From positions 1 through 49,934 of the forward strand of contig JAFURE010000002.1 in the NCBI GenBank assembly GCA_017471985.1: a DNA stretch of 49,934 nt, in the 5' to 3' direction. Positions 25,701-34,834 of the stretch are shown here, piece by piece (position 1 is the first letter of the stretch; the number at the start of each line of letters is the position of its first letter). Below the pieces are notes generated by a model. That model searched no databases. It was not told where the DNA came from and saw only the letters and a program-made list of their open reading frames with translations. Position numbers and translations under genes: made by a program. Origin of the DNA: Akkermansia sp. Its GTDB lineage: Bacteria; Verrucomicrobiota; Verrucomicrobiia; Verrucomicrobiales; Akkermansiaceae.

Positions 25701-27944
25701 TTATTTTTTCGGGGCTTCGCCGTTTTTTTCGGCCAGGTATTTTTCGTAAGCTTCGGGGTCGCTTGGCTGCAGGTTAAGGACTTTGATGAACTCTTCGGCC
25801 GCTGCACGGAATATCGGGGCTGCTACGGTACCGCCGCCGGCATTGCAATCGCGGGGATTCGGTTCGTCAATGACCGTCATGACGACCAATCGAGGATCAT
25901 CGATGGGAAGTATGCCGGCAAAGGATACGGTGTAGAGGCCCTCATAGTATCCTACGCCACCGGCTTTCACTTTCTTCGCAGTGCCGGTCTTGCCACCGAT
26001 GCGGAATCCCGGAATGGCGGCCTGGGTGGCAGTGCCTCGACCGGCGGGGCCTTTCTTCTCGGTCACACTCTCGAGCGCGCCGCGTATGGCGCGAGCTGTG
26101 CCTTCGGACATAACCCGGCAAACAGTCTGGGGTTTGCACTCATCGTACACAGTACCGTCGGCGGCGATGATGCTGTCAATCAGACGCGGCTTCATACGTA
26201 CACCACCGTTGGCAATGGTGGCATAGACCATGGCCATGTGCAGGGGGGATACAGAGACTGAGTACCCGTAGGCAATACGGGAGAAGTTGACGATGTGGTT
26301 ACCATTGGCCAGCTGGCAGGACCCGCCGCTGGGCAGGTCTATACCGGCGCTCTGGGTAAGTCCGTAGCGCTCGACATACTCCTTGTACAGCGGCCATTTG
26401 CAGGCCATAGCCACACGGGCTGCACCGGGGTTGCTGGATTTCTTGAGCATCTGCCCCACGGTGAGTACACCGTAGTTGAAGCGCCCGTCGTTGATAGCCT
26501 TGCTACCGCCGCCCACTGAGAACGGCTGGCAACTTACATAGGAGTTAATGCCCATGACACCGTTATCCACAGCAGCCGTGACGGCTACCACCTTAAAGGT
26601 GGAACCCGGTTCATAGCGTGCCTGGCAGGCAAAGTTGAAGTCACCCGTAATGGGGTTCCCTTTTTCATCTTTCAGGCTGCCGCGTTTTTTAGTGCCATCA
26701 TGGGTGATGACTTCTTTAGTGTTGAGGTTGATGGCAGGACGACTGACCATAGCCAGTATGTCGCCGGTTTTGGGGTCTACCACAATCATGCAACCTCTTT
26801 TGGCGCGGTAGTGGCGCATGCCCTTGTCGAGGGTCTGCTCGCAGATAGTCTGCAGACGCATGTCGATGGTGAGCCGCAGGTTCAGGCCGTGTTTGGGGGC
26901 CAGATAGCGGTCGTCTTCATTGGGCAGCACCAGGCCGCGGGCATTGTGGCGGTACTCTCTCAGTCCATCGGTACCGGCCAGATAGCTGTTAAACACGCCT
27001 TCCACGCCACCGGTGCCGTTGTTGTCGGCATCCACATAACCTATTACATGGCTGAGCATATCGGGCACCACGTAGCTGCGGCGCAGATCGCTCTGCACGA
27101 TAACACCGTGTACATGGGCTTTCTTAAGTGCCTCTTTAATCTGGTCGGCGCATTCCAGACTCAATCCACGGGCAAGCTTAATCTGCTGGCGGTAGCGGCG
27201 TTTCTTTTCGCCGCGGGCCTCGGCTTCCCTGTTGAACTCCTCAACCTCAGGCTGAGCAATCATGCGAATGATGTCATCCTTGGTCACATAGCGCACACGT
27301 ACCTCAGTTTTGGCGTCAATCACGGTCGTTTTGCCGCGGTGGGTGACTGTGCGCTCCGGCTCAAGCTCCACGGTCTCCTTTATCTCTATATCTTTAATGT
27401 AGGGGTGAATGATTTCTGCTACCAATTGGTCGTGTGCTCGAAAAAGGGCTGCGCACTTTTCGGGATCGTATTCGCTCTTTGGGTCAGGTTTTTCGTTGCT
27501 GAGCATGGCTTGGCGGCGCATTTCAGCGCGCTCTTCTTTGCTCATTTCAATTTTGGCGAGCTCCATGAGGTCGCTGCGCGCCTCGGCATACATCCTGCGT
27601 CGCTTGACCGGGTCGGTTTCGTTTTTCCACTTATCGGTATGGCTGATTTGGTTGTAGGCCAGACCGTAGACGACAAGGGTGAGGTTGCGCAGGTGGTAGC
27701 GGTCGCCGATGAGTTCCGCAGACTGAATGTTGTTGGTCAGTGGCTCCTCGTTCCTGTCCATGATAACGCCGCGCTCAGCCGGTATGCGCTCGCGTTCAAT
27801 AAGTTCTTCAGCCGCAATCTGACGGCGATTGTCGCTGTCTACAACCTGCAGCTCTACCAGTCTGACGGCAATCAGGCTTGAAATCCCCATGATGACCACG
27901 CAGAGCCAGAGACAGCGGCCGGCAAATGGTACTTTGGTTTTCAT
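25701..27944 (-). CDS. ftsI: Septal peptidoglycan transpeptidase FtsI (class B PBP)
   Basis: A 747-residue class B penicillin-binding protein that cross-links septal murein. A single membrane segment (about 10-30) is followed by the periplasmic domains. RIPAERGVIMDRN begins the pedestal domain. Active-site motifs are STFK (near residue 450, GSTFKVVAV), SSN (near 502, KKSSNPG) and KTG (near 650, GGKTGTAKK). It is about 150 residues longer than E. coli FtsI. Most of the extra length is a charged helical insertion between residues 110 and 300 (rich in Lys, Arg, Glu). It follows the ftsL-like gene, as in other dcw clusters. No PASTA domains are visible. Confidence 0.95.
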   Translation of the reverse strand: MKTKVPFAGRCLWLCVVIMGISSLIAVRLVELQVVDSDNRRQIAAEELIERERIPAERGVIMDRNEEPLTNNIQSAELIGDRYHLRNLTLVVYGLAYNQISHTDKWKNETDPVKRRRMYAEARSDLMELAKIEMSKEERAEMRRQAMLSNEKPDPKSEYDPEKCAALFRAHDQLVAEIIHPYIKDIEIKETVELEPERTVTHRGKTTVIDAKTEVRVRYVTKDDIIRMIAQPEVEEFNREAEARGEKKRRYRQQIKLARGLSLECADQIKEALKKAHVHGVIVQSDLRRSYVVPDMLSHVIGYVDADNNGTGGVEGVFNSYLAGTDGLREYRHNARGLVLPNEDDRYLAPKHGLNLRLTIDMRLQTICEQTLDKGMRHYRAKRGCMIVVDPKTGDILAMVSRPAINLNTKEVITHDGTKKRGSLKDEKGNPITGDFNFACQARYEPGSTFKVVAVTAAVDNGVMGINSYVSCQPFSVGGGSKAINDGRFNYGVLTVGQMLKKSSNPGAARVAMACKWPLYKEYVERYGLTQSAGIDLPSGGSCQLANGNHIVNFSRIAYGYSVSVSPLHMAMVYATIANGGVRMKPRLIDSIIAADGTVYDECKPQTVCRVMSEGTARAIRGALESVTEKKGPAGRGTATQAAIPGFRIGGKTGTAKKVKAGGVGYYEGLYTVSFAGILPIDDPRLVVMTVIDEPNPRDCNAGGGTVAAPIFRAAAEEFIKVLNLQPSDPEAYEKYLAEKNGEAPKK

Positions 27945-27992
27945 GGATGATGATGTTATCGGGGGGGGACAGGGGCTTTCTGCCGGATAAGA

Positions 27993-28343
27993 TTAACGTG
28001 CCGCAGTCGCGCTTGCGTGGTTCATATCCCTTTCGGAACGGGCGAACTCAATCTGATGGCGAGAGATGGTGTGCAGAGTGGACTGGTCGGCCAGCAGGCG
28101 TGTGCGCATGGCCCAGCGATTGGTCTGGGAGTTGATTTTGGCACGGTACTGGTTGGCGGACATACGGCAGACTGCAATTTCGCGCTCGAGCTTATTGATT
28201 TCAGTTTTGATAGCCACCTGCTGGTTCTTGAAGTAGGCGTAGGCTACTCCACTGGCGGAGGTGATGATGGCAAAAGCGACCATCCACATAAGGAAGGTGA
28301 TGCTGATGCGACCGGCGAAACGAGAGTAAAGTGTGCGAGACAT
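27993..28343 (-). CDS. ftsL: FtsL-like small division protein
   Basis: A 116-residue bitopic membrane protein. Residues 1-13 are cytoplasmic and basic, 14-38 form a membrane helix (ITFLMWMVAFAIITSASGVAY), then a coiled-coil-prone stretch follows (NQQVAIKTEINKLEREIAVC) and a variable tail. Sequence alone is weak, but size, topology and position between rsmH and ftsI are those of FtsL, which acts with FtsB and FtsQ to recruit and activate FtsW and FtsI. It lies 32 bp after rsmH and 48 bp before ftsI. Confidence 0.75.
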   Translation of the reverse strand: MSRTLYSRFAGRISITFLMWMVAFAIITSASGVAYAYFKNQQVAIKTEINKLEREIAVCRMSANQYRAKINSQTNRWAMRTRLLADQSTLHTISRHQIEFARSERDMNHASATAAR

Positions 28344-28375
28344 GGCGAGATGATGAGGAAAGTGAGAGTGAACGG

Positions 28376-29833
28376 TCAGAGCTTTTCGATAACTCGTAGC
28401 TTAGCGCTGCGGGAACGAGGATTGGCAGAGAGCTCCTGCTCTGTCGGGGTGATAGGTTTGCGGTATACTAAGCGCGCGGCGTAGGCCGGGTTCGGACGGG
28501 GTGCCGGCCATTCCGGGCGGTCAATCTCGGGCTTGCAGACAAGCTCGAAGTAACGCTTGACAGCGCGGTCTTCCAGGCTGTGAAAGGTGATAACAGCAAA
28601 GCGCCCGCCACTCTTGAGCATGCTCAGGCCACTCTGCAGCAGGGCATCGAGAGCCCCCAGCTCATCGTTAACGGCTATGCGCAGTGCTTGGAAACTGCGG
28701 GTGGCGGGGTGCTGCTTGCCCTTGCGGGGAAGTACAGTGGCAATGAGGTCTGCCAGCTGCGTGGTGGTGGTGATGGGGGCTTTGGCGCGTTCCTGCACAA
28801 TGCGGCGGGCAATGGCGCGGCTGGCTCGCTCCTCGCCGTACTGCCACAGGATGTCGGCGATTTCGCTCTCGGCGGCAGTATTGACGATATCGGCTGCGCT
28901 GCGGGGGGCAGAGGGGTTCATGCGCATGTCCAGCGGCCCTTCATGCAGGAAGGAGAAACCGCGCTCTGCACAGTCGACCTGAGGGGAGGATATGCCGATG
29001 TCGGCCAGCAGGCCGTCCACCTGTTCCACACCGTGTTTTCGCAGCATTTCTGCAGCGTTGCGGAAATTGCCGGCCACTACATGCAGGCGCTCCCCGAACT
29101 CTGCCAGACGGGCTTTGGCTGCGGCACGGGCTGAAGGGTCCTGATCAATGCCCCACACCTCGGCACCGGCTTGCAGCAGGCGCTCTGTGTGGCCACCGCC
29201 ACCCAGCGTGGCGTCGACCAGCACCTTCCCTTCTGCGGGCTGCAGTGCCTCCACGGCCTCGTTGAGCAGCACGGTGACGTGGTGGAACTCACCCGAAGTG
29301 TATCCGGGTGTATCGGCTTCATCATCGCTCTCGCAGCGGCTCTCCTGCTGCCAGACGGAGGCCTCGGCAGCGGTCATAGCCTGCACAATGGGCTCGCTGC
29401 ACCAGCTCATGCCGGGAGTGGCGGACTGCCAGTGGTTCAGCATGTCGCTCATGCTCTCTTCACCCAGCATCTGCATGAGGATTTCGGCTGCTGCTGTGCC
29501 CAGTCGATAGGCCAGTACGGCATCGTGCGCCTGCAGGGCTTCGCCCAGCGCCTCTGCGCGCGCGAAAGAAAAGGCTGCTCGCTCAGTCTGTGCCAACGGT
29601 TCTTCAATCATCTTGACAGTGAGGGCTTTGAGCTCGTTCTCAAGCTGCCCGAGCAGCCCTCGGGAGCCCTTGATGCCTGCGTCCCTCATACGGCTGAGTA
29701 ATGTCCGGCGCTGGGCTGCCCATTCCGCCAGTTGCTCTGAGGGCAGGGCACTCGGCTCCCACATGAGCACCCGGTAACAGGTGCCCTGCGGTTCGGTGGT
29801 TTTCGCCCGGGTTATGGATGTGGCGGGGTTCAT
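28376..29833 (-). CDS. rsmH: 16S rRNA (cytosine1402-N4)-methyltransferase with N-terminal extension
   Basis: A 485-residue protein. The C-terminal 305 residues are a standard RsmH (MraW). FHHVTVLLNEAVEAL starts it near residue 182, and the SAM-binding loop VDATLGGGGHTERLL, DQDPSARAAA, LLADIGISSPQVD and RGFSFLHEGPLDMRM follow. Also present are RSFQALRIAVNDELG and ITFHSLEDRAVKRYF. The first 180 residues are extra: a helical, Glu/Ala/Leu-rich domain (LSRMRDAGIKGSRGLLGQL, LGEALQAHDAVLAYRLG) without a family I recognise. The long form is real, because its ATG overlaps the mraZ stop as ATGA and there is no gap for another gene. RsmH methylates N4 of C1402 in 16S rRNA. Confidence 0.93.
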   Translation of the reverse strand: MNPATSITRAKTTEPQGTCYRVLMWEPSALPSEQLAEWAAQRRTLLSRMRDAGIKGSRGLLGQLENELKALTVKMIEEPLAQTERAAFSFARAEALGEALQAHDAVLAYRLGTAAAEILMQMLGEESMSDMLNHWQSATPGMSWCSEPIVQAMTAAEASVWQQESRCESDDEADTPGYTSGEFHHVTVLLNEAVEALQPAEGKVLVDATLGGGGHTERLLQAGAEVWGIDQDPSARAAAKARLAEFGERLHVVAGNFRNAAEMLRKHGVEQVDGLLADIGISSPQVDCAERGFSFLHEGPLDMRMNPSAPRSAADIVNTAAESEIADILWQYGEERASRAIARRIVQERAKAPITTTTQLADLIATVLPRKGKQHPATRSFQALRIAVNDELGALDALLQSGLSMLKSGGRFAVITFHSLEDRAVKRYFELVCKPEIDRPEWPAPRPNPAYAARLVYRKPITPTEQELSANPRSRSAKLRVIEKL

Positions 29834-30309
29834 CAGAGCATGCGGAATTTCTTGTTGAGCGAGCTTTCCTTGGCGGCTTTCTGTTCAGTATCGGCGTCGA
29901 AGTCGGCGGAGTTCCATATTTCGAAGTGCATGGTGCGACCCACGAGCCTGGCATATTCTCCCAGCTTCAGTCTGTCTCGCTGTTGCTTGGGTATGAGCAG
30001 CTTGCCCTGAGTATTTACCTCAGTAACAAAGCTTTTGCCAGCTATGTCGCCGATGAACTCATCGACGTCACCCATCTCGTAGCCATCTGCCAGTGCTCGC
30101 TCCCGGATTTCGTGCAGCTTTTCAGCAAAGCTCTCGTGCGTAAAGCACTTAATCACCTTGTATTTCTGATTACTGCTACTGCTATCCAGCAGAACCAGCT
30201 CCTGACCGAAGATTGCACGCCAGCCCGCCGGAATCGCCACTCGATTTTTGGGATCCAGCTTGTGGGCATAGTTGCCCATAAACATGACTTTTGGTGCAGC
30301 TTCGGTCAT
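29833..30309 (-). CDS. mraZ: Transcriptional regulator MraZ
   Basis: A 158-residue DNA-binding protein of the MraZ/SpoVT-AbrB fold that represses its own dcw operon in other bacteria. Two MraZ repeats are seen: MGNYAHKLDPKNRVAIPAGWR near residues 11-31 and VTEVNTQGKLLIPKQQRDRL near 95-115. I choose the ATG at 30309 (MTEAAPKVMFMG). The predicted promoter starts transcription near 30327, which excludes longer readings. An ATG at 30285 (MFMGNY), the usual family start, is the alternative. The last codon overlaps rsmH. It is the first gene of the operon that runs to mnmG. Confidence 0.95.
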   Translation of the reverse strand: MTEAAPKVMFMGNYAHKLDPKNRVAIPAGWRAIFGQELVLLDSSSSNQKYKVIKCFTHESFAEKLHEIRERALADGYEMGDVDEFIGDIAGKSFVTEVNTQGKLLIPKQQRDRLKLGEYARLVGRTMHFEIWNSADFDADTEQKAAKESSLNKKFRML

Positions 30310-30314
30310 TTTGG

Positions 30315-30362
30315 TACACTTCGCGCTACACATAGTACACTCCAATACACCAAAAATGTCAA
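30315..30362 (-). promoter_or_regulatory. mraZ/dcw promoter with four GTGTA repeats (putative MraZ boxes)
   Basis: Read leftward: TTGACA (30357-30362), a 17-bp spacer, and TGTACT (30334-30339). Four direct copies of GTGTA, seen as TACAC on the + strand at 30346-30350, 30336-30340, 30327-30331 and 30315-30319, are spaced 10, 9 and 12 bp. They cover the spacer, the -10 box and the transcript start. Known MraZ sites are short direct repeats about 10 bp apart in front of mraZ, so these are good autorepression boxes. Confidence 0.7.
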
Positions 30363-30479
30363 TCCAAATTTTGAAAATTCTGGAAAAAAATGCGTTCGCA
30401 ACAGGTAAACGCATGTAAGTGGGCAGAGGGGGCGAGGGGAGTGTAACAGAAAATGCCGATGGGTGCAAGAAAAGAAAGA

Positions 30480-30508
30480 TTGCATGTGTGCAAAAAATAG
30501 GCTAGAAT
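30480..30508 (+). promoter_or_regulatory. Promoter of the divergent PBP gene, near-leaderless
   Basis: TTGCAT at 30480-30485, a 17-bp spacer, and TAGAAT at 30503-30508, ending 9 nt before the ATG at 30518. The expected leader is about 3 nt. Confidence 0.7.
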
Positions 30509-30517
30509 AAGCGTGCA

Positions 30518-32761
30518 ATGCTCAGAACGAAGCTTTATTACACACTCGTTTTATTAGCCGCCGCTTTTTACTCAGGGGCTGAGGCTCAGGATGTCGCGAC
30601 ATTTGAAATGCCTCAGGATGACTATGCTGAGACAGTAGATGAAGATGTGGTGGAAACCGTGAATCTGGGTGGTGAGGATAATGTTCAGGATGGCCGCGGT
30701 GGCGTGGGGCAGGCCGATAGCTATGAGCAGACGGCAGATCCGGACTCCCCGCTGAATGTGAACACCGAGGGTATTGGCAGTGACGATGATACCCCCGTGG
30801 TTGCTCCGGGGATTAAACCGGTTGTTCCTGTCGACGACGTTGCTGAGCACGACCCATCGCGTGTAGCGTATGCGCGTACTCGGCGCAACGCGCGCACCAT
30901 GTCACTTACCATCCCCGGCCCGCGTGGATTGATAACTGACCGCAACGGTGAGGTGCTGGCAAGTTCTGAAGTGGCATACCAGCCAACCATTAATTTCGGG
31001 CAGCTCGATAAGGATGACGATGAGTCTGTGCTGGCTGTGGCTCGAAAGGTGATGGCTGAGTATGAGGCCGCCGGCCTGAAAATCAGTGATAAGAGTGACG
31101 AGCAACTTCTTTCCCACTATCGGCACCGCAGGTGGATTCCTCTGAGTGTCGGTCCGGTGGTGAGGGCAGCCGAAGTAAAGAAGATAAAGAGCCGGCTTGA
31201 TGGCATAGAAAAAGGTTGGATGATGCCCCTCTACATTCGCCGCTATCCGGAGGGCGAAAGTGCCGGGCACATTATCGGCTATACCGGTGTGAAGGCTAAG
31301 TTGCCCACGGGGCCTATTAACCACAATGACCCGATTTTTGAACGTCAGGAGGGGCGTGCCGGGCTGGAGTCGAAGTTCAACAAGCAGCTGACCGGGCGCC
31401 CGGGGCTCTGGCGATTGATGTTCGATGAGAGTGGAAAGAAGATACTCGATGAACACCAGGTGAAACCCCGTCCGGGTGGTACGGTGGTGACAACTCTCAA
31501 TCTTGCCTGGCAAAAGGCTGCCGAGGAATCTCTGCGTCGCAACACGCTGGGGCGTGGTGCCTTTGTCATGATTGATGTACACACCGGTGAGGTGCTGGTC
31601 ATGGCCTCCGTCCCCAATTTTAATCCCAATACCTTCATTCCTGCTATTTCTCAGAAGGATTACGATGCCCTGAGAAATGATGAGAATAACCCGCTGGTAT
31701 CCCGCGCCTTTGCCGGTGTATATCCTCCCGCTTCGACATTCAAGACTATTACGGTGGCGGCCGGTTTGCATCTGGGCATTATTCGGGAGGATACGTATAT
31801 TAACTGCCCCTACAGCATACGTATCGGCGGGCATACGTTCAAGAACCACAGTAAGTTTGCCGGCAGCATTAACTGCACGACCGCTCTCTCTGTTTCCAAT
31901 AACCCCTTTATGTACCAGATTGCGGCCACTCGCGAGCCGCGAATCGGTGCGGAGCGACTGTGTGCCTACGCCCGGCGCTTCGGTTACGGTTCGACGTCCG
32001 GGCTGCCCATTGCTGACAAGGCGGGCAACGTGCCCGATGAGTCGTGGATGTTCCGCAACTACTCCCGTGGTTTCATGCAGGGAGATGCCGCCAACATGTC
32101 CATCGGTCAGGGTCCCCTACTGGCCACGCCGCTTCAGGTAGCTCATGCCATGGCCGGTATAGCCAACGGTCAGTACCTGCCCAAACTGCACCTTGTGAGG
32201 CAGATGCTCGATATAGACGGCAATGTGGTTTATCAGTTCAATCCCTCGGTGCAGTCGAACCTGCGCGATATGACCGATGCTCTGGCTGTTGTGCGCCGTG
32301 GTATGCGCGCGGTGGTGTACAATGGTTCCGGACGTCGAGCCGCTCTCAGTTATACCGACAATGCCGGTAAGACCGGTACGGCTCAGTGGGGGCGCCCGTC
32401 AGATGACTGCCGATTGGCCTGGTTTGCCGGGTTCCTGCCTGCCGATAATCCCCGTTTTGCCTATGCTGCTCTTTATGAGGGTAAGCCGCACCAGCGTATT
32501 TCCGGCGGTCGTATGGCCGCTACAATTGTGAAGAGTTTCTTCGAGTCTATCAAGCCTGATATGGAGCAGGCTCTGAAAGCCCCTACACGCTCACTTGATG
32601 GCTCAACGACAGATGCCCCCATGTCTGAGGAAGAGCGCTTTGCAGCCGAGGCCGAGGCCGCGGCCAATGCCCAGCGCAAGGCAGATGAGGCCCGCCGTCG
32701 TCAGGAGGCCGAGCAACGCCACCGTCAGAGCGGGTGGGATGACGGTCGCTCCCGCCATTAA
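30518..32761 (+). CDS. mrdA: Class B penicillin-binding protein (PBP2-type transpeptidase)
   Basis: A 747-residue periplasmic murein transpeptidase, probably the elongation PBP2 partner of RodA. That assignment rests on ftsI being elsewhere, on the pedestal layout and on LESKFNKQLTGRPGL. Active-site motifs are STFK near residue 406 (PPASTFKTITV), SNN near 459 (SVSNNPFMYQ) and KTG near 616 (AGKTGTAQWG). The pedestal begins GPRGLITDRNGEVLA. Odd points: the N-terminus (MLRTKLYYTLVLLAAAFYSGAEAQ) looks like a cleavable signal peptide and not a plain anchor. Residues 25-110 are acidic and disordered. The C-terminus has an Ala/Glu/Arg helix (EEERFAAEAEAAANAQRKAD). The gene is divergent from mraZ, and rodA is not nearby. 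The symbol is tentative. Confidence 0.88.
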   Translation: MLRTKLYYTLVLLAAAFYSGAEAQDVATFEMPQDDYAETVDEDVVETVNLGGEDNVQDGRGGVGQADSYEQTADPDSPLNVNTEGIGSDDDTPVVAPGIKPVVPVDDVAEHDPSRVAYARTRRNARTMSLTIPGPRGLITDRNGEVLASSEVAYQPTINFGQLDKDDDESVLAVARKVMAEYEAAGLKISDKSDEQLLSHYRHRRWIPLSVGPVVRAAEVKKIKSRLDGIEKGWMMPLYIRRYPEGESAGHIIGYTGVKAKLPTGPINHNDPIFERQEGRAGLESKFNKQLTGRPGLWRLMFDESGKKILDEHQVKPRPGGTVVTTLNLAWQKAAEESLRRNTLGRGAFVMIDVHTGEVLVMASVPNFNPNTFIPAISQKDYDALRNDENNPLVSRAFAGVYPPASTFKTITVAAGLHLGIIREDTYINCPYSIRIGGHTFKNHSKFAGSINCTTALSVSNNPFMYQIAATREPRIGAERLCAYARRFGYGSTSGLPIADKAGNVPDESWMFRNYSRGFMQGDAANMSIGQGPLLATPLQVAHAMAGIANGQYLPKLHLVRQMLDIDGNVVYQFNPSVQSNLRDMTDALAVVRRGMRAVVYNGSGRRAALSYTDNAGKTGTAQWGRPSDDCRLAWFAGFLPADNPRFAYAALYEGKPHQRISGGRMAATIVKSFFESIKPDMEQALKAPTRSLDGSTTDAPMSEEERFAAEAEAAANAQRKADEARRRQEAEQRHRQSGWDDGRSRH

Positions 32762-32773
32762 TGTACCTCAGTT

Positions 32774-32811
32774 ACAGCCCCTCCTCAGGACTGCGGTTGG
32801 GGAAGGGCTGT
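32774..32811. terminator. Hairpin between convergent PBP and dinG genes
   Basis: ACAGCCCCTCC at 32774-32784 pairs with GGAAGGGCTGT at 32801-32811, with one mismatch and a 16-nt loop. It lies in the 54-bp gap between two convergent genes and could end both transcripts. The U-tract is weak. Confidence 0.5.
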
Positions 32812-32815
32812 TGGG

Positions 32816-34822
32816 TTACAGGAACTCGCGCGGTGCTGCTGCCGGTATGGCGTACATGAACCTGGCCCCGTAGTATTTTGCGGTTACGCGCGAGTCGAGC
32901 AGGGTAATGATGCCGTGGTCGGTCTTGCTGCGGATGAGGCGGCCGATGCCCTGTCGGAACTTCAGCAGGGCTTCCGGCAGGGAGTAGTCGCGGAAGGAGT
33001 TGCCACCGCGGGCGGTGATGTCTTCCATACGAGCCTCGGTGAGCGGGTTGGTGGGGGATTCAAAGGGAATTTTGGTGACAATGACGTTGGAGAGTGCCTC
33101 GCCGGGCACGTCAACCCCGGTCCAGAAGCTGTCTGTCCCCAGCAGTACACTGCCGATGTTCTGTCGGAAGTCGCGCAGCATACGCGAGCGGTCTTGCCCG
33201 TCGCCCTGTACCAGCAAGGGCCACCCACGCTCGGTGCAGTAGGGACGCAGTAAGCCCGCCATGCGGCGCATGAGGTTGTAGCTGGTAAAGAGCACGAAGG
33301 CACGCCCCTCGCTTTCTTCCAGCGAGCGGGTTACCCAGTCAAAGAGGGCGGGCACGTAGGTGTCTTCCTCCGTAGCCGGAGGAGGTGGGGGCATGCTGCG
33401 CGCTACGATGACTCGCATCTGCTCCGCAAAGTTGAAGGGGCTGCCAATCTGCAGTGTTTCGGCGCTCTCGGCGCCGACGCGACCGGCAAAGTAACCCATG
33501 CCACGGTCACCGGTGGAGAGGGTGGCACTGGTGCATATACAGGTGTTGCCTGTCTCGAAGAGTTTTTCGCGCAGCAGGTCGGCTACGTTGATGAGGGCTG
33601 AGCGCAGGGTTGTGAATTGGCGCTCCTGACCGCCGGTCTCTGCCCAGTAGACGGCGGTGTCGGCATTGGTGAGTTGAGTCAGTTCCTTTGCCGCAGCTCT
33701 GTAGGCACACAGGCGGGCCTGTACGTCCTGCAGTTCGGCGCGGGTGAGCTCGTTCTCCTGAACTACGGCCATCTCCTTCACTTCGTTTTCCAGCGTGGCA
33801 AGTGCCGGGGAGAGTATGTCCTCAGTCCACTCCGGTTGGCGCAGGCGTACAGTGCCTTGGTGCTCATCAACTCGGCAATCCATGCGGGCGCAGCGAAAGA
33901 ACTCGTCGGTGGCGGTCTGGGCGTCCTCGATGTATTGAATGAGACGTGGTGTGGCCAGTTGGCGCAGGCGCCCCTTGCGTGTAACCGGGTTATACAGGCG
34001 CAGCAGGTCGTATTTCAGCTCTGCCTCGGGGAGCGAGGTGCCGAACTGGTGGGCGGCAACGGTTTCGATGGTATGCGCCTCGTCTAGTATCACGAAGTCA
34101 TTGGGGAAGATGAAGGAGGGGATAATCTCATCATCGTCCAGCAGGGGGGCTTCCTGTCGCATTTCGTCGGCCAGGGAGAGCAGACCGAAAAAGAGCGTGT
34201 GGTTCAGCACGACAACCTGCGCTTCATCTACCCTGCGGCGAGCTGCCTGATAGGGGCACTCGGGGCCACAGTTGCGGGGGGTGCAAACATGGTTTTCACT
34301 ACAGACCTGTGACCATACCTTGGGGGTGATTTCGAGGTCCTGCGGCAGGTCGGCCAGTGAACCTTCTCCGCAATCACGGGACCAGGCCAGCAGGTCGTGC
34401 AGTTGCTTGGTTTCGGCCTGGTTGAAGAGGTCGGTGGCCTGCTCGAGAGCCCTGCGCAGGCGGGTGCGGCACAGGTAATTGGCTCGCCCTTTCAGCAGGG
34501 CTGCGCGAAAATCAACCCCCAGCGCCTTGGCGACGGTGGGGATATCCTTGTGAAAGAGCTGCTCCTGCAGATTGATAGTGTGGGTGGAGATAACGGCTTT
34601 TCTGCCCAGTTCGAGGGCATGACGTATGGCCGGTATGAGGTAGGCAAGCGACTTGCCTACACCTGTTCCGGCCTCTGCCAGCAGGGCTCCGCGGTTCTCG
34701 AGCGCAGCAGCCACGGCAGTTGCCATGAGCTGCTGCTGGGAGCGATACTCAAAACCGCGCCCGCCGGAGAGTATGCCGGTGGCAGAAAAGTCCTGCTCTG
34801 TCTGTTCGGTAAGCCAGCCCAC
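32816..34822 (-). CDS. dinG: DinG-type ATP-dependent DNA helicase (XPD-like, Fe-S)
   Basis: A 668-residue superfamily 2 helicase. Walker A is EAGTGVGKSLAYL near residue 50, the DEAH box is VILDEAHTIE, and the C-terminal helicase domain has FVLFTSYNLMRRM, GTDSFWTGVDVPGE and QGIGRLIRSKTDHG. Four cysteines of the XPD/DinG Fe-S cluster are visible: one in NYLCRTRL and three in the cluster CSENHVCTPRNCGPECP. The family unwinds 5'-overhang DNA, D-loops and R-loops during repair and replication. The start is a GTG at 34822 (GWLTEQTEQDF), 12 bp after the stop of the exported protein gene, so the two are co-transcribed. No exonuclease domain is fused. Confidence 0.92.
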   Translation of the reverse strand: MGWLTEQTEQDFSATGILSGGRGFEYRSQQQLMATAVAAALENRGALLAEAGTGVGKSLAYLIPAIRHALELGRKAVISTHTINLQEQLFHKDIPTVAKALGVDFRAALLKGRANYLCRTRLRRALEQATDLFNQAETKQLHDLLAWSRDCGEGSLADLPQDLEITPKVWSQVCSENHVCTPRNCGPECPYQAARRRVDEAQVVVLNHTLFFGLLSLADEMRQEAPLLDDDEIIPSFIFPNDFVILDEAHTIETVAAHQFGTSLPEAELKYDLLRLYNPVTRKGRLRQLATPRLIQYIEDAQTATDEFFRCARMDCRVDEHQGTVRLRQPEWTEDILSPALATLENEVKEMAVVQENELTRAELQDVQARLCAYRAAAKELTQLTNADTAVYWAETGGQERQFTTLRSALINVADLLREKLFETGNTCICTSATLSTGDRGMGYFAGRVGAESAETLQIGSPFNFAEQMRVIVARSMPPPPPATEEDTYVPALFDWVTRSLEESEGRAFVLFTSYNLMRRMAGLLRPYCTERGWPLLVQGDGQDRSRMLRDFRQNIGSVLLGTDSFWTGVDVPGEALSNVIVTKIPFESPTNPLTEARMEDITARGGNSFRDYSLPEALLKFRQGIGRLIRSKTDHGIITLLDSRVTAKYYGARFMYAIPAAAPREFL

Positions 34823-34834
34823 TGTCTCGGGGTG

